DNA of 64,000 nt, taken from contig JAQOTA010000053.1 of assembly GCA_029532415.1 (NCBI GenBank), positions 5,518,001-5,582,000 of the forward strand. Direction: 5' to 3'. The position numbers were made by a program, and so were the translations under genes. Within the stretch, counting starts at the first letter, position 1. Each line of letters starts with the position of its first letter. This DNA is from Marasmius tenuissimus. Taxonomy: Eukaryota > Basidiomycota > Agaricomycetes > Agaricales > Marasmiaceae. This document shows, in pieces, positions 55,446 to 64,000 of this stretch. The notes under the pieces were generated by a model that searched no databases, was not told where the DNA came from, and saw only the letters and a program-made list of their open reading frames with translations.

Positions 55446-58400
55446 ATGAGTGGATTTGTAACAGTTGCTGCCGTTGACGGATGCTTGGATCTTGAGACCA
55501 GCAAGACTGGGGTACACGATCCAGTGAGCTGGTCTGGCAGCAGCAGCTTCCTCTTCCTCCGCTTCTTTGAATGCCTGCAAACAGAATGCTTCCAACTCTG
55601 CCACTGCAATCTGTTCCCGAGGATCAAGGGGCTCTTCATCGGGAACGGGGTCTGCTGTTTCGGCTGTGTTTGCAAGAGGGGATTGAGGACTCGGGACGGT
55701 GGGGTCTGGCCCAAAGGTGCTGACAGGTAAGGTGACGGATGCGTAGGGGTCCCAGTGAGTTTCCAAGGTGCTATTACATGACATGATCTCCATTTCCGAT
55801 CTTGACCATTGGGGAGTGCCGGGCAGCTCCAAGCGATCCAACTCCTCTACTATGTCTGGAAGGTGTTTAAGGTCTGGCTGAAAGTCGTAAAAGGAACCAG
55901 ATTGGACAGGGTAAGCTTTGTTGAGAAACCTGCCGGTCTTCACATCGCGGACATGCTGGTAGTCAAGAACCACGAGCCCTGTGTCCACAGCCACATGAGT
56001 CTCGAGTTCGACACTCAGCCTGATTCCCTGGTGTTTCGCAAGAGTCTTTCCCGGCACATGACGGTCCCTCTGGGTCTCTGTCCCATAGTAAACATCCACA
56101 CGACAAATGTACCCAAGATAGCCATTGGCCCAACCCTTGGTGATCACGACCTGAGTGCCCAGCCACAGTTCACAGCTGGCAAGCATGGAGGTTGTGGTTC
56201 CATGAACTCGTGATTGCATCTCAGTCAAGGGTTGAAGGTCTTTGAGATGTTGGGCGCCACTAAAGGTAAAGGGAACTAGAATCAGGAATGTGAAGAGTTG
56301 AAGCGTTTAACACATACCTTGTGGTCAGAATATGATCATGATTAACGAGAACGAATTGTTGCACAACTTTCGCCCACAAACCAATCATCAATCTTCTACC
56401 AAGGTTCCCTTCAACTCTTTCCACCATTTCAACGTGACCGATGACTCCACAGTAAGGTCCTCTCGTTACCTGTATCTCAGTACCAACCCAAGGCACTGGA
56501 ACAAGCTCCCTTTTCTCGCCAAAAATGTCAAGTTGGGTGTCTCTTTCCATCGGCATCGGGATGTGCTTCGCTGCATTGACATGGCATACAGAGAGTACGC
56601 GCTCTTTGGGCAGCACTACGGAAATAGTGTTCCCGTGTCTAACGAGGACGTGGCCATATTGACCTCGATGGTGACCAGTCATCAAGAGAACCCAATCATC
56701 TTTCTTGTGCGGCTTGAGGAGAGATCGGACTGGAACCACGTATTTGCCCCTGTTGATGGCCTCCTCCTCTTTTCGTCATATCCTCTCCTTCTCTTCCCGC
56801 AATCGCTGTTCTTCCAGAGTCTCATTGGCTGGCTGAGGGTAGAGGACATAGGGATTGTTGGTGGGCTTGGGTGCTAGCTGCACCCTGAGGTGCACAACAA
56901 TGAGTTGTTGGTGGTTACTTCTGGCGTTCACCTGAAGATAAGGTAGGGGCAGTCCATATCGCGCGAACGTCACGTGATTAATTGAGCACCTTCCAAACCT
57001 GGAAGAAGAGGTTTGTTTGCAACCTCCAGCTCAATCAAGAGCCACAGAAGCTTTGTTATTACGGCAGTCTTTTCTTTACTACCGATAAAACCTTTGGATG
57101 ATTTTTTGTGTAATGTAGTGAATATCCCACTGACGAGATGCACATTATTGCTCATTGTAGCTGAATTTCAGTCAAACCCTATCTCCTCAACCACATTGTC
57201 AATTTTCTTTGGATTTTGGGGATCATTAAGTTGAGAACAGAAATCTCCTTCGATTGTTGGACTCACGAGCTCTAAAATACATCAATGAACTACTCACAGA
57301 CCAAAAAGCCCTCTCTTTGCCCAAAAAGGCAAGTCAAATCAGGCCACGTGACATTCGCGCAATATGGACTGCCCCTACCTTACTTGAACATGGCGTTCAC
57401 TCTGGCCGAGATGACCTCTTTGCCCTCATCAAACGACCAGTTGGAGGGGTGGGGAAAGGGGGCAAGCTCAAGGTCAGGATGGCTGGTCTGCCTGAATAGG
57501 TCCTCAAGCTTGGGAGGAATGGAGGTAGCGAGGAGGAGCTGTTCTCTGAAGTAATGTGCCCTCATGAGACCACTGCAGGTGAACTCCCCACCTTTCCATG
57601 ATAGAATGTCTGTCCCTTGTTTTTCTGCCACACCGGTGTGATCTTTGTCGTAGAAGAGGCCATGGGTAGAGAAAGGGTTGGTTTCATCAGTGAACGGTTG
57701 GATAACGTCCTGGGGTCCTGGCTTCACGCGTCCACTGGGAAACCATGGGATAAGCAGGACTGTAAATCTATTGCAAGCGCACATTGAACTATCTTCTAGC
57801 CATTGCAGATCTGGTTCTAGCTCTGCTTCATGGCTGATAGCTTTGACCCATTTTCGTTATTCTGCACAAAGCTGTTCCCACTCTCTTGCCTGATTGCGCC
57901 TCCGCTTCTCTGCTGGTTGGTACTTCAGTTTGTTGTTGGTAATCTCCTCCAGTTGTTCGTCCTCTCTGACATCTATCTCGTCTTCAATCCAATCGCCAAC
58001 CCCACATCACCGTGATACGACCCAGAGCAAACTATCACCCATTCGTTGTCTCCAATGTACTCCCTGAGGTGAGTACTGACCACGTGAGAATAATGTTTCT
58101 TTTCCCTGCAAAGGTCATCACAGTGCACGCTTGGAAGGTTCGCACAGTCTGCATTCTTCCCAAGTGTGTGGGCACGTTCCCAAGGATCTATCTTGTTCAC
58201 TTGTGGAATGCCGAGGGTGTCTTTCGATGGGTAGGCGCGCATCTGAGGATAAACAGATGGTATGCAGGGCGCCCAGGAATAGAAACCTTGAGCATTGCTT
58301 TCAGGTTCTGTCTCTTTCTGCTTTCCTTTGCAGATCAGGAACGGTGATCGCAAGGATGATATAGGTGGCGGCATGAGTTGCTGAGATAGCAAAGACGAGG

Positions 58401-58847
58401 GAGTTAGAGGAGCTGGGGAGGGAGTTGGTCTGGAGGGTCCTGGTGTTGGTTGCAAGTTCGGGGTTAAACGCAGCAAGGACGGGTCTATGGCCTGCTGAAT
58501 ATCGGAAGAAACTGTAATGGGCTGCTGCATGTTGGAGGCTTCTGAAATGAGATGTGGCTTGACATAGCGCAATGTGAGGTCGGCGCACAAGGCATCCACA
58601 AATGACTGTCGATCTTTGGGGGCTTTGAACGAGAGTGTAGTCTGAGCAGCGGGTGGATCTGACAAACAAGGTCAGTATATTGCATAGACATTATTCCGAC
58701 AAACGTACCAATGTCGTTGTCATCACTGAGCTCGAAGTGTTCCTCCTCGACTTCAGATTCCCCTTCGTCATAGGCGTCTCTATCCTCTGCAGCCGCAATG
58801 TCCAGAAATGACTCCACTCCAATTCTTCTGCGTTTTCCAGGTGCCAT
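55446..58847 (-). pseudogene. Multi-KOW, Spt5-like protein gene, degenerate
   Basis: The first exon (58709..58847, MAPGKRRRIGVESFLDIAA) is acidic after a basic start and joins phase-correctly to 58658 through a 50-nt intron. KOW-like modules follow: NEWVIVCSGSYHGDVGL (about 58000), DDWVLLMTGHHRGQYGHVLV (about 56690), GTEIQVTRGPYCGVIGHVEMV (about 56440) and GTQVVITKGWANGYLGYICRV (about 56120). The segment RFTVLLIPWFPSGRVKPG lies near 57740. KOW motifs occur in Spt5 and bind RNA or ribosomal partners; this protein lacks a visible NGN domain and is a divergent relative, not the housekeeping Spt5. Defects are a frameshift near 58000, TAA at 57857-57859, TGA at 56776-56778, and a MITE at 56932-57390. 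Confidence 0.65.
56932..57390. mobile_element. 459-bp MITE inserted in the KOW gene
   Basis: The ends carry inverted repeats of about 45 bp (near 56937-56979 and 57343-57385; shared core GGTAGGGGCAGTCCATAT, then GCGCGAA and GTCACGTG). TGGCGTTCAC is duplicated at 56922-56931 and 57391-57400. Removing the element and one duplicate restores the host reading frame at VNA-RSNHQ. A 9-11 bp target duplication with long TIRs fits Mutator-like (MULE) elements. No transposase inside. Confidence 0.85.
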
Positions 58848-59346
58848 TGCAAGATTTCTTTTGATTTTTCGACTGTTATGAATTGGATTAAAGGGACTTG
58901 CATAACGTCCAAAGGTCAACGCCCTTCTGCTCGTGAATCTGCTGTGGGTAACACACCGAGTAAGGCTGTATAAATGGATGAAGAAAACATATTTTGAAGA
59001 GTAAAACCAATGGGGAAGATCTAAGAAGATGTCAGCATGATTTGTATAGTCGCAACATACAACGCACCGAACTGAACGAGTGGAACGTGTAGCACCTAGT
59101 CCATAGGTGCTGCAGGTGTGCCTGAAAAATTCAACCATCAGCATCTCTGGCTGCCTGTTCTCTCTCGACGATCAAAGCAAAATCGAGGCGATTGTGTTCG
59201 CCTTTTGGATCACTCAGTGTCTCACAAAAATTTTTGTATTGTAACTACTTATTGTGTGCTCTTAAAATGATGAGTGAAGGTGAACGTTCACTTACCTTGA
59301 GAGGGACACCACCACGTTTGATGGGGGTGGTCTCTGGTGAACGGAG
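58848..59346. other. 5' flank of the KOW gene, no gene seen
   Basis: The flank should include the KOW gene promoter. No TATA box stands out. From about 59270 GTGAACG/GGTGAACGG words appear. Confidence 0.35.
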
Positions 59347-59700
59347 GCATGAGGTGGCTGTGCAGCCAACATGGCCGAGATATGGGACACGAGCTTGCAA
59401 TTTTGTCTAATCCCCATGAAGCGCCTGTTGAGAAAATATACAGAAAATAATCCATGACTGCACCGAGAGTCAAACTTGGATGTGCGGCAAGAATTCGCGA
59501 TAATCCTGAAATACCACTGAGTGCCGCATGCCTTACCGTTAAGCTATACAGTCCTTGCTAGGTTAGTGTTTTTTCAATTATAGATCATCATTGGACGCTC
59601 ACAGTCTCGCGCCCATGGCTATGGCGCTTATCGGGTGTTAGACAGATTTGCAGGCTTGTGCGCCATATCCTGGGATGCTGGCTGCACAGCCACCTCATTC
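59347..59700. mobile_element. Foldback element with arms of about 75 bp
   Basis: The left arm (about 59349-59424) and right arm (about 59623-59698) are imperfect inverted repeats. The core ATGAGGTGGCTGTGCAGCCA is identical, followed by matching GATATGG, GCAAA/TTTGTCTAA and AAGCGCC words. The loop of about 200 bp contains the tRNA-like sequence at 59456-59553. Target duplications were not identified. Confidence 0.6.
59456..59553 (-). tRNA. tRNA-like sequence with intron, probably a pseudogene
   Basis: The minus strand starts GACTGTA and ends TGCAGTC, a 7-bp acceptor stem with one G-T pair. An A-box TAGCTTAACGG and D-arm follow. Then an anticodon-type stem TGCGG/CCGCA encloses about 33 nt, implying an intron of about 25 nt. 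The T-arm CCAAG TTTGACT CTCGG has one mismatch, and its B-box has TTTGA for TTCGA (a CpG to TpG change). TTTT lies 7 nt past the 3' end, as for Pol III termination. Position 33 is not T, and the variable loop is short, so the anticodon cannot be named safely. Confidence 0.45.
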
Positions 59701-59853
59701 CAACTTGAACCAGAACTCCCCCCTCCCCGCCGTTACCAAGGTAAGATCTCCCTCAACTCTCTGTAGTACAATTAGCGTAGCTATTACAATAGGAATTCAT
59801 TGAGAGCTGAGTGCACAAAAGAGTTGAAAAGACTCGCATGGAACGCAGCAGCA

Positions 59854-59908
59854 AAAAAAAAAAAAACTAAGACAAAAAACAAAACACCTAGCATACATCA
59901 TGCTAGGT
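59854..59908. other. A-run followed by 9-bp palindrome
   Basis: A run of about 12 A (from 59854) is followed by ACCTAGCAT (59886-59894), ACATC, and its exact complement (59900-59908). Confidence 0.5.
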
Positions 59909-60249
59909 CATTTCACGTCGCCTCGTGCAATGATGCTGACGCTCAGTCGTCCTGTTTTAGGCCAACGACCAACACGGTCCCTTCGGACGCCCTTACAATC
60001 TGCTGTCGTCAAAGGTGAGCAAGAACTCCCATTGGTCATTTCGTGTTGTGATACTAACTCATTTTTTAGGTCCTTTCCTTTGGTCACAACGATGCAATTC
60101 ACTATCAAATTTTACAAGCAATGAGGCTGCAACGGCAGTAGCGAAACAATGGCTACGGAAGTGCATGTCAAGAAATAGGAATCACCAGAGAAACTACAAT
60201 CACGATACGGGAAGGGAAGATGGGGAAGGAGTGAGAGGGTATACCTTGT

Positions 60250-61456
60250 TCGAGGTTCTTAGAAGCTGGGGCTTCTCGAGCAATGGATGGGGTAGGAGTC
60301 GCCAGAGCAAACAGTCCACCCCGAGCTCATGGAATGAAGAGCCTCGGAGTCGGAGTCGGACTCGCTGTCATCGTCCTCCTCATCAGTCGCCGGCACAAGA
60401 ACTATATCCTTCAGATAGTGAGTGTCTGAGCTTGCTCGAGGATGTCACCAATTCTCACCTCGGCCTTTTCCTTTTCCCTTAGAGCCACTTGCTTTGGGCT
60501 GGTCATCTTCGCTGTCAGTGATCTCGATCACTTCAATAACTTAATGCAACATGTGAGTCATATCAATAACACAAATGAGGACTTCAGCACTGACCTTTGC
60601 CCCTTTTCCTTGGTACTTCTGGCTCAGGCGCCCTCTTGTGTTTTCCCTGTTGCAAATCAAGGGTCGACTTTGAGCTAGTCGCCAATGGTGACACGCTAAA
60701 AGAACTCTGTCTTTTTGTTGGGCTGGCCTGGAGGCACCGCCCAGTGCCATACTTCTTCTTTGCATAAGCTGGGGAACGGCTTGGAGTGTTCCACATGTTC
60801 AGGATTTTTGAGAGCTTCCACTGGGAGGAGGAGGGTGGTGTGGGCAGGGAAGAGGGTGGAAGTGGGAAATATGGGAAGAATCTGGATGAAGCTGGGGGGG
60901 AAGAGGAAGGGAGGGAAGGAGAGGGGAGGGGTGAAGGAGTTGATGGGAGCAGCGACAGAAGATGGCCTGTCTCTGCGTAAACATACACGTCGTTGAAGGC
61001 CTTGTCCATGATCGTGTGGATCGTGTCAAGGAACGGCTCAATGTCTTTTGTTGTCGCCAGATCAGCAGTGTTGTATTGCACCCCGAGGACGTCGTGACCT
61101 GCCCTGATCGTTTCCAGCCACTTCAGAATCTCGTACAGCAGTGGTCCCATAGTGTACTGCGGGAGCCAGGTGTGGTCATGTTTTGCTGTGGTGCACTTGT
61201 GGAAGAGAAGTGAGCAAATGTTTTTTGATTGTGCGTTCGCTAGACTGACCACATTATATTTTCTTCCAACATTATCGAAGGAGGCGCCCTTCCCTTTGTT
61301 TATTTTTCTGCGGAGCAAGCAACTGTGCTGTCTGACGCATCCGTCTGGTTTCCCAGCGACCGCGTGTATGGCTTCTTTCAGCCGGTCTTTGAGGTCTTTC
61401 CGGAAGTTTTCACAGTCCTTTTGAGGTATTGGAAGGGGGTGGTTACACGTAGGCAA
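60250..61456 (-). CDS. Uncharacterised acidic, low-complexity protein
   Basis: The main minus-strand frame (60584-61456) has a helical first half (NFRKDLKDRLKEAIHAVAG, GPLLYEILKWLETIRAGHD, IEPFLDTIHTIMDKAFND), a Ser/Pro-rich middle (about 60830-60960) and a basic end (KRAPEPEVPRKRGKG) that could be a nuclear signal. Two further exons are likely: EVIEITDSEDDQPKASG (about 60483-60540) after a donor GTCAGT near 60595, and a highly acidic block TDEEDDDSESDSDSEALH (about 60330-60385). Minus-strand donor and acceptor words (GTGGTCAG..CACAAG) near 61205-61255 may mark another intron. The frame has no early ATG, so the true start is unknown. Family not recognised. Confidence 0.4.
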
Positions 61457-62184
61457 AGTTGGCTTGGAACAAGGAAAGGGGTTGTTTGAGAGAAAGGTTG
61501 GAAGTGAAGAGGAATCGGCGGATGACAGAAAGCTTGACCGTTATACAAGCCATGACCTATATGTGATGCACCAAATCCGGGAATTTCGTTTTCTTTTCAA
61601 TTTTCGATAACCCACTTCCCCCCCCCCCTCCCCCTCTCTCCCCTACATACAAGTTGTCATCACGGGAATCTTCAGGGATTCTTCAAATTACACACCTTGT
61701 CTTGGAGCAGGGCCAGTCCACGCTGTTCGTTCATCTCGTTGTGTATCATCTAATTCAATCAATCTGCTTCATTCGTTCCGCGTACTATGAAGACTCCAAT
61801 GTACCGTAACTTTGTCTTGGTTTTTATCCTTATTTTTACTTCTATTTTTTTTTACCATCGCATACCCGTCGAAATGAACCAGGTCGCTTGTATATTTTTT
61901 TGATCGTCTCCTGAATTACATGGCTTCCATTCCCTGTGCAGCCACGTATTGTATTCATCGGACACCTGCCACATTTTTTTAGACTAGTTACACATCTTAT
62001 AATTCCCTATGTGATAGTGTACCATGTCCATGAAATGCCTGCAATGCCTTCCTTGATGTCTTCCAGAAATTGCTCCACAAATGCGCAGTGGCCAGCTCTG
62101 ACGTTCCTCTGCTCTGATCTGAGTCTGTAATGAGTAAGTTTTTTCATAACCCGCATATGTAATCAACTCATGGTGATGCATCAG
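61457..62184. other. Probable promoter region, no gene seen
   Basis: C/T-rich stretches (61618-61650, C-run and CCCTCTCTCCCC) and several T-runs. These could belong to the 5' flank of the minus-strand gene ending at 61456. Confidence 0.35.
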
Positions 62185-62295
62185 TGCTCAAAAACGCGTC
62201 CAAAGACACGTCAGGAACACGTATATTGATTGGCTTCGCGTCAAAAACGCGTATCCCAACGAGTTCCGCGTCAGGAACGTGACTCCCGATGAGCA
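62185..62295. repeat. Short imperfect tandem repeat, about 30 bp
   Basis: Three to four copies of GCGTCAGGAACACGTAT-like units followed by CGATGAG/CAACGAG words. The minus strand reads RVFDAKPINIRVPD-type repeats. Confidence 0.6.
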
Positions 62296-62672
62296 TCGCG
62301 CTATAGTCGTCAAAATTCTTCTGATATGAGCTCCATATCTCCACAGCGCCCTGGAGACAAAAAGATTTCCAACACATAGCCGATAACAGCCCTCTATCTC
62401 CTCGAAAGACTTGTGGTCGCTTAAGTTTCGAAAAATGACAGAAAAAAGATCGGGCTCTTGGGAGGTCCAGTTCAGTGGTGTGGTGAGTCGGTTTGTTGGC
62501 TCGTTTCCAATCGTTACAAACTCATACTGTTTTTCCCCACGCCCAATAGTCATGAATATAGGTTTTGCACATCCAAAATCCCTGTACCTCCAAGACGTGC
62601 CGATTCTCACAATTTACCTCTCATCCTTCACCCTCTGGAACTGCTGGCTCCCATTCAACTACAAACCTCACT

Positions 62673-64000
62673 ATGTCATCCTCTCTGCCACCAGAGGCGT
62701 CAAATACCAAGCATTCACAAAAGCCAAAAGGCCCAAAAACCAAGCCCTCGGGCACCACACTGTTCAGCGAACAGCAGACCAAATGGCTTAAGAAGGAGCT
62801 GGACAATCTGGAGGATCTTTTGATCAAGCACAACATCGAGACGGGCAAGGACAACAATGAGAATGATCCCGAGGAGATTTGGGATTGGTTTTATGACACT
62901 AAGAATCACGCCATGCAAAGCCCCGAGTTTGCTAGTCCTCCTTGGAAGACAAAACGAGAGATCAATGGAAAGAGGTTGGTTGGAACACTTCTCAAGATAG
63001 ATTACTACTGACAACTTGGCTCTCAAGCAATAGCCACTTGGTTCAAAAACCAATGCAACAAGACTCTGGTGAAAAAACACAGGGAACGAGTTTGCTCCAA
63101 CTATCATCAAGGCTGTCGCGACATGGAGAAAGCCAGGGGATCGGCCGAGGGACCAGCTGAACAACAGCCTGCCCTCCCATTGTCGAAGGCTCTCCAGAAA
63201 TTAGCAGGCCTACGTGCGTTAACGCCAAAGGAACAGTTCAAAGCAGCTCAGGGAGAGAAGATCTGGGAGGAAACAAAGTGCCTGCAAGAGGAAAAACTGG
63301 AGCTTGCCAACGGCAACAACGGCGGTCTGCACAAACTCACGGTCAGCAATCTATGGGAGGCATTGAGCGAAGAAGAGAAAGCCAGCTATGCTGAGAAAGA
63401 GCAGGTCTTCAACCTAGAAACGTAAGTTCTCTCTTCTCATAGAACCGGACACAGTCAATCCAATGATCCTTCATCTTGCAGTAACCAGCAGGCCTTCGGT
63501 GAAGGTATCTTTGCGCTGTTGTACGACATTGCCAAGTCCGGCACTCTCGGAAACATGGAGGTAGTTGTCTACACCGGTTTTAGAGACAATGAAAATGCCA
63601 TGGCGGGCAGCATGTGAGCTCTCAATCTCAATTGTATTGCTCATCACTGATTTGTCGTACTTGCAGCTATGAGGTGTCCAGTCGCTGCCTTGGGAGAGAA
63701 AACAAGAAATTTTTTAAGGACAACAATGGAGGGGTGAAAGACAGTGTTGTAGCTGCATGGGGACAATGGTGTGCCCGCATGATAAAGTGTAAGGCTCTGC
63801 TTTCCCCCAAGTTGTACCAGGTCACTGATTGTCACAAAGTGAACCCTTGCGGCCCCAAGCCCATGTTGGATCCTCGGCTAAAGATGTTCAAGGGGTCAAA
63901 AATCCCTACTCTCCAAGGAGTGGATGTTGACAACACAACCTTCACTGATCTCATGGATATGCTGGAATTGCTGCTCAACTGCCTCTGGTGTAAGTCAAAC
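62673..64000 (+). CDS. Uncharacterised gene with WFKN motif, runs off the window
   Basis: Exon 1 starts at ATG 62673 (MSSSLPPEASNTKHSQKPKG) and encodes a charged helical region (QQTKWLKKELDNLEDLLIKH). Later exons are about 63028..63421, 63482..63613 and 63667 onward, with clean GTAAGT/GTGAGC donors. The second opens with ATWFKNQCNKTLVKKHRER, resembling the WFxN recognition helix of homeodomains. The last exon is open to the window end (GQWCARMIKC, DNTTFTDLMDMLELL). The exon 1/2 junction (62975-63027) does not keep phase with any GT/AG pair I can find, so either a 1-nt indel or a non-obvious intron is present. Similar WFxN proteins of unknown role are common in mushroom genomes. Confidence 0.55.

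Noticed and set aside
60015..60482. 155-codon plus-strand frame
   Set aside because: Arg/Ser-rich antisense shadow of the acidic minus-strand exons; no start context or domain.

Overview
The window is nuclear DNA from a filamentous basidiomycete, most likely an Agaricomycete. The evidence is the short introns (mostly 45-65 nt, GT/AG), two fungus-specific FunK1-type kinases, a TKL-type kinase with an HGDLKGxN catalytic loop, a KDZ-type transposase relic with a CxC2-like cysteine cluster, and abundant Ty1/copia and Ty3/gypsy LTR elements. I do not assign a species.

Left part (1-18.5 kb), mostly host genes. After the 3' end of an unidentified gene (1-114) comes a 2.5 kb degenerate repeat tract with 120/150-bp tandem units, then a non-autonomous hAT-like element with perfect 14-bp TIRs and an 8-bp target duplication (2999-3539), and an LTR-like remnant with a TATA box followed directly by a perfect 13-bp hairpin. 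GWT1, the inositol acyltransferase of GPI-anchor synthesis, lies on the minus strand (4437-6461). Two tandem FunK1 kinases (6758-9257 and 10240-12540) share all four intron positions, and a third copy of their flanking DNA remains without a gene. A 14-exon model (14825-18530) encodes an unusual fusion: TKL-type kinase, VHS-like domain and two SH3 domains. Its last codons lie inside a copia LTR that landed in the gene.

Middle part (18.5-41.3 kb), a retrotransposon nest. Copia copy A (19248-25618, TSD GGTTT) has an uninterrupted 1754-codon Gag-Pol frame. Next to it a Ty3/gypsy element (25989-41281, TSD GCGT, LTRs of 329 bp) is split inside gag by copia copy B (28408-35505, TSD TTTCC), which is itself split by a 715-bp solo-LTR-like insertion (32415-33129, TSD ACCTC). 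This gives three datable levels of insertion. The gypsy carries a 7-bp tandem duplication in gag and two stops in pol. Between pol and its 3' LTR it has an intact, spliced, antisense gene of about 265 codons with a cysteine-rich C-terminus.

Right part (41.3-64 kb), decayed accessory DNA. It holds tandemly duplicated, broken gene modules embedded in GTGAAC/GAGAACAA-rich (minus strand GTTCAC/GTTCTC) intron-like sequence, a KDZ transposase pseudogene (about 48.2-51.7 kb, minus), a multi-KOW Spt5-like pseudogene (55.4-58.85 kb, minus) split by a 459-bp MITE with a 10-bp target duplication, a foldback element with a tRNA-like sequence in its loop, an uncharacterised acidic protein gene, and a gene with a WFKN motif running off the right end. 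Many of the stop codons in the relics are TGA where the family context suggests CGA, and all four differences between the gypsy LTRs are CpG transitions. Both facts fit cytosine methylation and deamination of repeats.

All family assignments were made by reading motifs; no database search was run.
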